From NCBI GenBank assembly GCA_934133015.1, contig CAKPAQ010000026.1, positions 1 through 8,805 on the forward strand: a stretch of 8,805 nt of DNA. Direction: 5' to 3'. Under the pieces are notes generated by a model. That model saw only the letters and a program-made list of their open reading frames with translations, had not been told where the DNA came from and did no database searches. The stretch comes from an uncultured Bacilli bacterium. GTDB taxonomy: Bacteria; Bacillota_I; Bacilli_A; RF39; UBA660. The position numbers and the translations under genes are program-made. Below are positions 1 through 5,501 of this stretch, one piece after another (positions within the stretch are counted from its first letter, which is position 1; each line of letters starts with the position of its first letter).

Positions 1-353
1 ATATAAATGTATTAGAAAATGGTCAAAAAATTGAAATTAAAGATACTAAAATGAAAATAAGAATTGCTTTACCAGAAGATTTAAAAGGATATAGTAAATA
101 TGAAATTGTTTATGTTTTAAATGATGAGATGAAAGAAACTATACAAGCAACAATAGAAGATGGATATATAGTATTTGAAACTTTACATTTAAGTGAGTAT
201 GGAATAGTTGCAACAGAAAAATCATCTGGTACAAATTTTGAAAATCCTAAAACTGGTGATAATATTACATTATATATAGCAACAACTATTTTCTCAATAG
301 TAGGACTTATAGGATCATCAATGATTATTTATAGAAAAAAACAAAATAATTAG
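1..353 (+). CDS. C-terminal part of a sortase-anchored cell-wall surface protein (5' end outside window)
   Basis: The reading frame is open from base 3 with no start codon before the window edge, so this is the 3' end of a longer gene. The internal ATG at 51 has no Shine-Dalgarno sequence and lies within the continuous frame. The last 36 residues form a classic cell-wall sorting signal: NPKTG (an LPXTG variant), a hydrophobic segment of about 20 residues, then the charged tail YRKKQNN. Sortase would cleave between Thr and Gly and link the protein to peptidoglycan. The preceding stretch (LPEDLKGYSKYEIVYVLND and on) looks like a small beta-rich domain and ends near the serine-rich KSSGTN linker. 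The function of the missing N-terminal part cannot be read. A hairpin terminator follows 27 bases after the stop codon. Confidence 0.8.
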   Translation, partial: INVLENGQKIEIKDTKMKIRIALPEDLKGYSKYEIVYVLNDEMKETIQATIEDGYIVFETLHLSEYGIVATEKSSGTNFENPKTGDNITLYIATTIFSIVGLIGSSMIIYRKKQNN

Positions 354-380
354 AAAATTTAGTTAGATGTTATAGTTCTT

Positions 381-414
381 AGAGTGTTGACAAAATCAAT
401 GCTCTTTTCTTTTT
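381..414 (+). terminator. Rho-independent terminator of the surface-protein gene
   Basis: Bases 381-390 pair with 396-405 in a 10-bp stem (two G-U wobbles) around the loop CAAAA. A T-rich tract (TTTCTTTTT) follows. It lies between the surface-protein stop codon and the deoA/pdp promoter region. Confidence 0.75.
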
Positions 415-433
415 GAAAAAAGTATTGTATAAT
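405..433 (+). promoter_or_regulatory. Probable sigma-A promoter of deoA/pdp (good -10, weak -35)
   Basis: A perfect TATAAT (428-433), preceded directly by TG, lies 25 bases upstream of the deoA/pdp start. The hexamer 17 bases upstream (405-410, TTTTCT) is a poor -35 and falls in the upstream terminator's T-tract. The gene's Shine-Dalgarno AGAGGG is at 445-450, so the leader would be about 20 bases. The call rests on the -10 alone. Confidence 0.4.
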
Positions 434-458
434 TAATATAGAATAGAGGGATGATACA

Positions 459-1772
459 ATGACAATAGTGGATGTGATAAATAAAAAGAGATTAGGTAAT
501 ATTCTTACCCGTGAAGAACTTGAATTTGCTTTTTTAGGTTTTTATAATGGTAAGATACCTGATTATCAAATGAGTTCATTACTTATGGCTATATGTTTAA
601 AAGGTATGACTGATCAAGAAATACTAGATTTAACTGATATTTTTATAAAAAGTGGCGATACGTTAGATTTAAGTAAAGTAAATGGAGTTACAGTTGATAA
701 ACATTCAACGGGCGGAGTTGGGGATAAAACAACTTTGATTATTTCCCCTATAGTAGCATCACTTGGAGTAAAGGTTCCTAAAATGAGTGGTAGGGGACTT
801 GGACATACAGGTGGAACTATTGATAAATTAGAAAGTATTCCTGGTTTTAGAGTTGATTTAACTACTGATGAGTTTATATCACAATTAAATACTGTTGGAT
901 TTGCCATAATTAGTCAAACTGCTCATTTAGCTCCTCTTGATAAAAAAGTATATGCCTTAAGAGATGTTACAGGAACAGTTGAATCTATACCATTAATTGC
1001 CTCTAGTATTATGAGTAAAAAAATAGCCAGTGGAGCTGATAAAATTGTTTTAGATGTTAAGGTTGGACAAGGAGCGTTGTTAAAAACTAAAGAAGACGCT
1101 GTTGAAATATCACGTATTATGAAAATGATAGGTGAGAAGTATAATCGTGAAGTAGAAACCATGATTACATATATGGATATTCCACTTGGTACTTCAATTG
1201 GTAATGCGCTTGAAGTATTAGAAGTTGTAAGAATACTTTCTAATCAAGAAAATAATTATTTAGTTGCTTTATCTAAGGCATTAGCTAGTAAAATGGTTCA
1301 ATTGGGATTAGGTGTAAAAATAGAAGATGCTACGAGAATGGTTAATGAAAACTTAGCTAATGGTAAAGCTTTACAAAAGTTTTTAGAAATGGTTGAAGCC
1401 CAGGGTGGCAATATTAGTGGACTTCGTGTTAGTAAAAATGTTCAACAAATTCCTTCTACTAAGAGTGGTCATATTATAGATATGAATGCATATAAATTTG
1501 GTAAACTATCACTTGATTTAGGTGGTGGCCGAGTAACAAAAGAAGATAAAATTGATCCATCAGTTGGAATTGTTTTACGTAAGAAGATAGGTGATAATGT
1601 TAAAGTTGGTGATATCTTATGTACATTATATTTAAAAGAAGATGCTGCACCTATTACTGAAGATTTAACTAGTTATTATACATTTGAAGAAATTGTAGAT
1701 AATAAGAAAGATAATACAACTATCGAATCAACTGTAGTGAGTGATAATGAAGATACTAGTGAGATATTGTGA
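459..1772 (+). CDS. pdp: Pyrimidine-nucleoside (thymidine/uridine) phosphorylase
   Basis: This enzyme cleaves uridine, thymidine or deoxyuridine with phosphate into the base and (deoxy)ribose-1-phosphate, in cytosolic pyrimidine salvage. At 437 residues it is full length for the family. Visible motifs are the phosphate-binding KHSTGGVGDK at residues 81-90, the family signature SGRGLGHTGGTIDKLE at about 110-125, and the substrate-contact residues Arg168, Ser183 and Lys187 in the expected places. The glycine-rich KVGQGALLK (about 201-209) replaces the more usual GxGAFMK. The last 25 or so residues are an acidic, Ser/Thr-rich tail. The start ATG has AGAGGG eight bases upstream. A 37-residue membrane ORF begins 8 bases after the stop and is probably co-transcribed. 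In Firmicutes a nucleoside phosphorylase is often close upstream of dacF, as here. Thymidine phosphorylase (deoA) is a close relative and substrate preference cannot be decided; the symbol is chosen for the Gram-positive form. Confidence 0.93.
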   Translation: MTIVDVINKKRLGNILTREELEFAFLGFYNGKIPDYQMSSLLMAICLKGMTDQEILDLTDIFIKSGDTLDLSKVNGVTVDKHSTGGVGDKTTLIISPIVASLGVKVPKMSGRGLGHTGGTIDKLESIPGFRVDLTTDEFISQLNTVGFAIISQTAHLAPLDKKVYALRDVTGTVESIPLIASSIMSKKIASGADKIVLDVKVGQGALLKTKEDAVEISRIMKMIGEKYNREVETMITYMDIPLGTSIGNALEVLEVVRILSNQENNYLVALSKALASKMVQLGLGVKIEDATRMVNENLANGKALQKFLEMVEAQGGNISGLRVSKNVQQIPSTKSGHIIDMNAYKFGKLSLDLGGGRVTKEDKIDPSVGIVLRKKIGDNVKVGDILCTLYLKEDAAPITEDLTSYYTFEEIVDNKKDNTTIESTVVSDNEDTSEIL

Positions 1773-1780
1773 GGTTTAAT

Positions 1781-1894
1781 ATGATTTTGATGATTTTACT
1801 ATTAATTTTGGGATTTAATTACTGTGTATTTAAGATTTCTTCTAGATGTTCAAGATTAGAAGAAAAGTTAAGTAAAGATATAAGAAATGAATAA
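1781..1894 (+). CDS. Small single-pass membrane protein of 37 residues, unknown function
   Basis: A short ORF begins 8 bases after the pdp stop codon. A GAGG Shine-Dalgarno at 1771-1774 is well spaced from its ATG. The product has an N-terminal hydrophobic helix (about residues 1-18, rich in Leu/Ile with no Arg or Lys) and a charged tail (RLEEKLSKDIRNE). This predicts an inner-membrane anchor with a short, possibly helical, cytoplasmic end. It has no lipobox and no obvious signal-peptidase site. The stop codon lies within the 5' arm of the terminator hairpin, so the pair ends as one transcription unit. I do not recognise a family. The ribosome binding site and clean start argue that it is translated, but so short an ORF could be fortuitous. 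Confidence 0.55.
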   Translation: MILMILLLILGFNYCVFKISSRCSRLEEKLSKDIRNE

Positions 1895-1925
1895 AGATAT
1901 AGAATCAGATTTCTATATCTTTTTT
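1893..1925. terminator. Hairpin terminator shared by pdp operon and convergent vanY-like gene
   Basis: A perfect 12-bp stem (1893-1904 with 1911-1922) encloses the loop TCAGAT. The + strand continues with a T-run, making a good terminator for the pdp operon. The stem also sits directly after the stop codon of the convergent minus-strand gene, whose 3' side is T-rich but less uniform, so it may work in both directions. Confidence 0.8.
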
Positions 1926-2715
1926 AATACTTGTTTTCGATAAATCTAACATAATACTCATCAAAAGTAATATCATTTTCATAAATATATTTGGCTACTT
2001 CTAGTCCTACATAACGATAATGCCAAGCTTCATAAGTATATCCGGTTATTTTTTCTTTTCCTTTAGGATACCTTAATATAAAGCCATATTTGTAAGCATT
2101 ATTTTTCATCCATTTAAACTCATCTGTTAATTCAAAATTATTGAAATTTATTTTACCATTATCTACATCTATTACCAAGCCAGTTTGATGTTCAGAGTAA
2201 CCTGGTCTTGCTGAATAGGTATCAGCTAAAATTTCACCATCTTGATCTTTATACTTATTATATAAAATCTCTTGATATTTATATGAACGATATGCTGATA
2301 TAGCTCTAATAGTATAACCACTTGCAGCGGCATCCTTTGCCAGATTTTCAAAACTTTTACAAGCAATGTCTACTAACTTTTTATTTTCATTACTATATTT
2401 AGAATTTATGGTTGTTAAATTATTAGGAACATAGTTAGATGGCATGTATAAGTATTTATTTGATAATATATATTCAGTATTTAAATATTTAGTTTCCTTA
2501 GTGTTAGTATAGAATGGTTTATCTAAACCAATATTTACTCTTGTTATTACATCTTCCATAGTTAAAGATTGGTTATTATTTTTATATTCTGTATATCGGT
2601 CTTTATATTCAGCAATGTAATAATCAGGATAGTTATTTTGAATAGTATTTTTGTTGGTACAACCTATTAAAGTGATACAAGTAATCATAATAAATAATAT
2701 TGTTTTAGTTTTCAT
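1924..2715 (-). CDS. VanY-type D-alanyl-D-alanine carboxypeptidase lipoprotein (peptidase family M15B)
   Basis: This is a 263-residue predicted lipoprotein. A signal peptide (residues 1-18) ends in the lipobox LIGC with Cys19 as the lipidation site, so it would be anchored to the outer face of the membrane. The C-terminal half is a zinc-dependent M15B carboxypeptidase domain. Its metal and catalytic residues are visible: SEHQTGLVIDV (His176, Asp183) and EAWHYR (Glu229, His232), with the family's SAYRSYKYQ at 140-147. The enzyme should remove the terminal D-Ala from peptidoglycan stem peptides. Residues 20-85 are a Tyr/Asn-rich spacer. The start has AGGTGAAG just upstream on the minus strand. 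There are no van ligase or regulator genes nearby, so this is more likely a housekeeping or DdcY-like enzyme than a vancomycin-resistance gene. It has its own transcript, opposite to its neighbours. Confidence 0.88.
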   Translation of the reverse strand: MKTKTILFIMITCITLIGCTNKNTIQNNYPDYYIAEYKDRYTEYKNNNQSLTMEDVITRVNIGLDKPFYTNTKETKYLNTEYILSNKYLYMPSNYVPNNLTTINSKYSNENKKLVDIACKSFENLAKDAAASGYTIRAISAYRSYKYQEILYNKYKDQDGEILADTYSARPGYSEHQTGLVIDVDNGKINFNNFELTDEFKWMKNNAYKYGFILRYPKGKEKITGYTYEAWHYRYVGLEVAKYIYENDITFDEYYVRFIENKY

Positions 2716-2787
2716 TTACTTCACCTAATTAATTATATAAAAAAATTACTTTTTTATACATATGGAAAGTGTGCTTTTTTACTTATA

Positions 2788-3003
2788 TATATTGATTATT
2801 CATTTTTAAAAGAAGTAGATTCTAGCAGTTTAAGATGTGTGATTTTTAATTTGGAAGACTCTTTTAAGAATTATTATTCTAGATTTAAATAAGTCTAATA
2901 AGCAGAGTTATAGGACTAAAGTACATACAAACGAAAAAATAATAAAGTAAGTAAAATAAGTACGGTGGCGCTATCGAAATTTAAGCCTATGGAGAATAGG
3001 TGA
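2788..3003 (+). pseudogene. Degenerate, internally deleted tnpB (IS200/IS605-type OrfB) remnant
   Basis: Three fragments read as pieces of a TnpB protein. Frame 1 at about 2797-2889 gives YSFLKEVDSSSLR then NLEDSFKNYYSRF, matching the usual TnpB N-terminal pattern (FLKEVDS..L...L.nLd.AFkNFF). A stop follows at 2890-2892. Continuing in the next frame (2882-2947) gives KSNKQSYRT, the segment expected next in TnpB, before a stop at 2948-2950. Back in frame 1, about 2950-3000 reads ..STVALSKFKPMENR and stops at 3001-3003, resembling TnpB C-termini with a KPVE-like end. The catalytic RuvC/zinc-ribbon core that should lie between is missing, and so is the N-terminus. Family matches are from memory. 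No start codon or ribosome binding site is present, and no tnpA is seen. Confidence 0.68.
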
Positions 3004-3051
3004 TAATCTATCTGTGAAGTAGGAATTTTGATTATTAACAATCAAAGCGAC
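2959..3051 (+). ncRNA. Candidate omega-RNA (TnpB guide RNA) scaffold in the IS remnant's right end
   Basis: The stretch is less AT-rich than its flanks and can form at least two hairpins: 2986-2990 with 2996-3000 (CCTAT/ATAGG, loop GGAGA), and the terminal hairpin at 3027-3046. Between them is GAAGTAGGAA (3017-3025 region), close to the GAAGCAGGAA motif I recall from right ends of IS605-type tnpB elements. In intact elements this segment overlaps the tnpB 3' end and forms the guide-RNA scaffold, with the guide read from the flank (here from about 3052). Without a functional TnpB it is probably a fossil, or could act only in trans. Transcription is not demonstrable. Confidence 0.4.
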
Positions 3052-3135
3052 AAATTTTAATTATGATTATATAAAAAATTATAATATTTACATATTACTA
3101 TCGATAAATACATATTTTTAATTAGAGGTGTTATC

Positions 3136-4287
3136 GTGAAAAAAGTATTGTCATTATTTTTAATAGGATTATTGCTTATTCCTAATTTTGTAAGAGCCGA
3201 AGGTGAACTTGCTCAAAATGCTAGAAGTGCTATTTTAGTTGATGTTGATACTGGTACTATTATTTTTGAAAAAAATAGTAATGAGAAAGTAGCTGTTGCT
3301 TCCTTAACTAAGATGATGTCACAGCTTTTGATATTAGAAAATGTTGAAAGTGGCAAGTTAAAATGGGATGAAATAGTAAAAGTAAGTAGTAATGCTGCTG
3401 GCTATGGTGGAACACAAATATATCTACAACCAGGTGAAGAAATGAGTGTTAGAGATCTAATGAAAGGAATCAGTATGGCATCAGCTAATGATGCAACTGT
3501 AGCTCTTGCTGAACGTATAGCTGGTAGTGAAGATAACTTTGTTAAGATGATGATGGAACATGCGAAAAAACTGGGACTTAAAAATACTAATTTTGTTAAT
3601 CCTACAGGATTAGACGAGGATAATCATTATTCAACAGCTTATGATCTTAGTTTAATTGCGCGAGAGTTAATGAAACATGAACAGATATTTGAGTTTTCAT
3701 CTTTGTATGAAGATTATTTAAGGGTAGATACTCCTAATAAATTTTGGCTTGTTAATACTAATAAACTAGTTAGATTTTATGAAGGAGCAGATGGCTTAAA
3801 AACAGGATTTACTGATAATGCTAAATATTGTATGGCAGTGACTGCTAAAAGAGGAAATATGAGGTTGCTAGCTATTATTTTAGGTGAAGATGTTAGTAAA
3901 GTAAGAAATCAAGAAACAGTATCTTTATTAGATTATGGATTTAATGCATATGAAGTGACAACAATTAGAAAAAAAGGTGAAGTAGTTGATAAATTAAAAT
4001 TTGATAAAGCTAATGTAAATCAAGTTGATGTTGTTGTTAAAAATGATATTGGTATTTTAAAAAAGAAAAATGAAGATTTGAAAAAATATACGGAAAAAAT
4101 TAAACTAGATAAAGTTAATTTGCCGATAAAAAAAGGAAGTATAGTTGGTAAACTAGAATTATATGATGGGGATAATTTAGTTGGTAGTTATGATCTTATT
4201 GTTGAAAAAAATATAAAGAAAAATGGTTTTATTAATTTGTTCATTAGTAATTTTAAAGATATAGTTAGCGGTAATTTAAATTTTTAA
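3136..4287 (+). CDS. dacF: D-alanyl-D-alanine carboxypeptidase DacF (penicillin-binding protein, peptidase S11)
   Basis: A low-molecular-weight penicillin-binding protein of 383 residues that removes the terminal D-Ala of peptidoglycan pentapeptides. It has a signal peptide (residues 1-21, probable cleavage after NFVRA). All three serine-protease/beta-lactam motifs are present: SLTK at 56-59 (nucleophile Ser56), SAN at 116-118 and KTG at 222-224. Residues from about 271 to 364 form the PBP5-type C-terminal beta domain, followed by an amphipathic tail (NLFISNFKDIVSG) for membrane association. The GTG start has GAGGTG at 3125-3130, five bases upstream. Its position directly before spoIIAA is the classic dacF context, where it is forespore-expressed and affects cortex peptidoglycan in B. 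subtilis. A terminator separates it from spoIIAA. The name rests on context plus motifs; DacA/DacB-type paralogues have the same motifs. Confidence 0.92.
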   Translation: MKKVLSLFLIGLLLIPNFVRAEGELAQNARSAILVDVDTGTIIFEKNSNEKVAVASLTKMMSQLLILENVESGKLKWDEIVKVSSNAAGYGGTQIYLQPGEEMSVRDLMKGISMASANDATVALAERIAGSEDNFVKMMMEHAKKLGLKNTNFVNPTGLDEDNHYSTAYDLSLIARELMKHEQIFEFSSLYEDYLRVDTPNKFWLVNTNKLVRFYEGADGLKTGFTDNAKYCMAVTAKRGNMRLLAIILGEDVSKVRNQETVSLLDYGFNAYEVTTIRKKGEVVDKLKFDKANVNQVDVVVKNDIGILKKKNEDLKKYTEKIKLDKVNLPIKKGSIVGKLELYDGDNLVGSYDLIVEKNIKKNGFINLFISNFKDIVSGNLNF

Positions 4288-4296
4288 TCTAGTGAT

Positions 4297-4329
4297 AGTT
4301 ACAAATAATTTAGATTTGTAACTTTTTTT
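4297..4329 (+). terminator. Strong Rho-independent terminator after dacF
   Basis: A perfect 10-bp stem (4297-4306 with 4314-4323) around a 7-base loop is followed by an uninterrupted run of T residues to 4329. It separates dacF from the spoIIAA-sigF transcript. Confidence 0.88.
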
Positions 4330-4339
4330 AGGTAAATTT

Positions 4340-4367
4340 TTGACATGTTTTGTCGAATCTGTATAAA
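4340..4367 (+). promoter_or_regulatory. Sigma-A-type promoter of spoIIAA-sigF
   Basis: TTGACA (4340-4345) and TATAAA (4362-4367) are separated by 16 bases, close to the ideal housekeeping promoter. Transcription would start near 4374, about 40 bases before the spoIIAA ATG. A sigma-H alternative (AGG at 4330-4332 with GAAT at 4355-4358) has the wrong spacing. The Spo0A box lies within the spacer. Confidence 0.6.
4350..4357 (+). promoter_or_regulatory. Spo0A box upstream of spoIIAA
   Basis: TTGTCGAA is an exact match to the Spo0A binding consensus (core TGTCGAA at 4351-4357). Ten bases upstream in direct orientation, TTGACATG (4340-4347) matches it at 4 of 8 positions and may be a degenerate second box, overlapping the -35. 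Spo0A~P controls spoIIA in B. subtilis. I found no other TGNCGAA match between genes in the window. Confidence 0.65.
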
Positions 4368-4414
4368 AAAAATTAAAAATGTTCTATATTTAATATACAA
4401 AAAAGAGGTGAGTT

Positions 4415-4765
4415 ATGTTTGATATAGAAATGGAGTTTGTTAGAGGTATGCTTTTTGTTAGATTAGATGGAATCCTTAGTAAAAAAACATCAAAAGATTT
4501 AAACTTAGTCCTCAATAGAATGATTAATGAACAAGGTATTAGGTATTTTGTAATAAATTTGGAAAATGTTAATCAGATTGATGAAGATGGTATTAAAAGT
4601 TTAATTGATCGTTATTTTGATGTTAGTATGCATAATGGTAAATTAGTAGTCTGTGGTTATAATCATAATTTAGAAAGTCAAATTTGTGATGAAGTAAATA
4701 TTGCTTTTAAAAATATTGAAAATAGTAATGATGAGTTAGGAGCATTTCATTTAATAAATATTTAA
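4415..4765 (+). CDS. spoIIAA: SpoIIAA-like anti-anti-sigma factor (STAS domain) with no phosphorylatable serine
   Basis: A 116-residue single STAS-domain protein, the same length as SpoIIAA (about 117) and alignable without gaps through the central part (RYFVINLENVNQID against RHIVLNLEDLSFMD). SpoIIAA normally binds the anti-sigma kinase SpoIIAB, freeing sigma-F, and is switched off when SpoIIAB phosphorylates the serine in D-S-S-G. Here that motif is D56-E57-D58-G59: both serines are acidic residues, so the usual phosphorylation is impossible. The later KLVVCGYN segment agrees with the family (EMVVCA). The start has GAGGTGA at 4405-4411. The next gene, 11 bases on, is the sigma factor; spoIIAB is missing. 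Length and context favour SpoIIAA over RsbV. Whether it still acts as an anti-anti-sigma factor is uncertain. Confidence 0.82.
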   Translation: MFDIEMEFVRGMLFVRLDGILSKKTSKDLNLVLNRMINEQGIRYFVINLENVNQIDEDGIKSLIDRYFDVSMHNGKLVVCGYNHNLESQICDEVNIAFKNIENSNDELGAFHLINI

Positions 4766-4776
4766 GGGATGATTAT

Positions 4777-5433
4777 ATGGTAGATAATATTTTAGATTAT
4801 GAAAACTTGGTTTTATCTTATGCTAATAAATTTAGAAATTATTATGATATAGAAGACTTGAAACAAGTAGGTATGATTGGTCTTATGAAAGCTTGTAAAA
4901 GCTATAAAAGTGATAGTAATACAAAATTTACTACTTATGCTTATTTGTGGATAAAAGGTGAGATTTTAAAATATATAAGAGAAGATCGGAATATAAGGTT
5001 TAATCGTAATTTAATACAAGTATCACAAAAAATAGAAGAAGTAAAAAATATACTTAGACATAAATTACTGCGTGAACCTACTTTAGAAGAAATATCTTTA
5101 TTTTCTGAAATAGATTACTCTTTGATTGAAGAAGCAGAACAAGCTAGAGAATTTGTTTATAGTTTAGATTATATAGTTAATAATGATGATGATGGAAAAG
5201 ACCTTAATTTATATGATACAGTTTCTTATTGTGAACAAGGTTATGATAGTGAAATATTAGATTTAAAAATGGCATTTGGTAAATTAAATCCAGAAGAAAA
5301 GAAGATAATTCAATATCGTTATTTTGATGATTTAACCCAAAGTGAAATAAGTAAAAAGATGGGTGTTACACAAGTAAAGGTTTCAAGAGAGGAAACTAAG
5401 ATTTTACAAAAACTTAATAAAATGGTTGCTTAG
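4777..5433 (+). CDS. sigF: Sporulation RNA polymerase sigma factor, sigma-F-type, N-terminally short
   Basis: A sigma-70-family factor of the SigB/F/G group, expected to direct forespore genes. Region 2 is visible at about residues 24-72 (DIEDLKQVGMIGLMKA for core binding, FTTYAYLWIKGEILKYIRED for -10 recognition). Region 3 is at about 80-150 (REPTLEEIS). Region 4 has the helix-turn-helix at 187-211 (TQSEISKKMGVTQVKVSR, close to B. subtilis SigF TQSEVAERLGISQVQVSR). At 218 residues it is shorter than B. subtilis SigF (about 255). It begins almost at region 2.1 and lacks roughly 38 N-terminal residues. No upstream in-frame start exists, since a stop occurs at 4732-4734. AAGGGATGA provides the ribosome binding site. 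The position between spoIIAA and spoVAC identifies it as SigF rather than SigG, but sequence alone does not separate these paralogues cleanly. Confidence 0.85.
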   Translation: MVDNILDYENLVLSYANKFRNYYDIEDLKQVGMIGLMKACKSYKSDSNTKFTTYAYLWIKGEILKYIREDRNIRFNRNLIQVSQKIEEVKNILRHKLLREPTLEEISLFSEIDYSLIEEAEQAREFVYSLDYIVNNDDDGKDLNLYDTVSYCEQGYDSEILDLKMAFGKLNPEEKKIIQYRYFDDLTQSEISKKMGVTQVKVSREETKILQKLNKMVA

Positions 5434-5457
5434 AAGACTTTAATTAGTCTTCTTTTT
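5432..5457 (+). terminator. Rho-independent terminator after sigF
   Basis: A perfect 8-bp stem (5432-5439 with 5446-5453), loop TTAATT, is followed by a T-run to 5457. The 5' arm begins inside the sigF stop codon. It separates spoIIAA-sigF from the spoVA operon, so spoVA needs its own promoter. Confidence 0.85.
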
Positions 5458-5486
5458 GTATAATTTGCTAAAAAAAAATCATAATA
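5458..5486 (+). promoter_or_regulatory. Promoter region of the spoVA operon (sigma-G/F-like, with an alternative sigma-A -10)
   Basis: GTATA (5458-5462) and CATAATA (5480-5486), 17 bases apart, fit the sigma-G consensus (GHATR and CATNHTA), which drives spoVA in B. subtilis. Transcription would then start only about 9 bases before the ATG, next to the ribosome binding site, which is uncomfortably close. The same bases also hold TATAAT at 5459-5464, which could serve as a housekeeping -10 with a 30-base leader but has no good -35. Confidence 0.4.
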
Positions 5487-5501
5487 ATAGTGGGTGAGAT
5501 G

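Larger units (their letters stand above)
2788..3051 (+). mobile_element. Remnant of an IS200/IS605-family element with right-end hairpin
   Basis: The tnpB relic is followed by a structured 3' end typical of this group. The terminal imperfect palindrome is a 7-bp hairpin, 3027-3033 pairing with 3040-3046, with loop ATTAAC. It lies about 25-45 bases after the relic's stop codon, which is where IS605-family right ends usually sit. These elements have subterminal hairpins rather than inverted repeats and make no target duplication, so the borders are approximate. The left end is not recognisable and may reach into 2740-2790. The element fills most of the space between vanY and dacF. Confidence 0.55.

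Noticed and set aside
387..392. TTGACA as the -35 of the pdp promoter
   Set aside because: It is 35 bases from TATAAT at 428-433 and forms part of the terminator stem and loop.
614..907. Minus-strand ORF of 97 codons inside pdp
   Set aside because: It is antisense to a well-conserved enzyme gene, has no ribosome binding site, and its composition reflects the opposite strand.
923..1162. Minus-strand ORF of 79 codons inside pdp
   Set aside because: Same reason: a shadow of the coding strand with no start signal or recognisable family.
2732..2737. TATAAT on the minus strand as the vanY-like gene's -10
   Set aside because: Transcription would start on top of the ribosome binding site at 2721-2726, and no -35 is visible.
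2951..3051. A riboswitch controlling dacF
   Set aside because: I compared it from memory with common classes (TPP, SAM, FMN, purine, c-di-GMP, glycine, lysine, T-box) and saw none of their conserved cores. The adjacent tnpB fragments explain the structure better.
4330..4358. Sigma-H promoter (AGG...GAAT) for spoIIAA
   Set aside because: The -35-like AGGTAAA and the GAAT are about three bases too far apart, and the -35 lacks the AGGA core. The sigma-A match is much better.
5490..5501. GTG at 5490 or ATG at 5499 as the spoVAC start
   Set aside because: The ribosome binding sequence GGTGA at 5493-5497 would lie inside the gene for 5490 and too close for 5499. ATG 5502 has proper spacing and gives the usual SpoVAC length.
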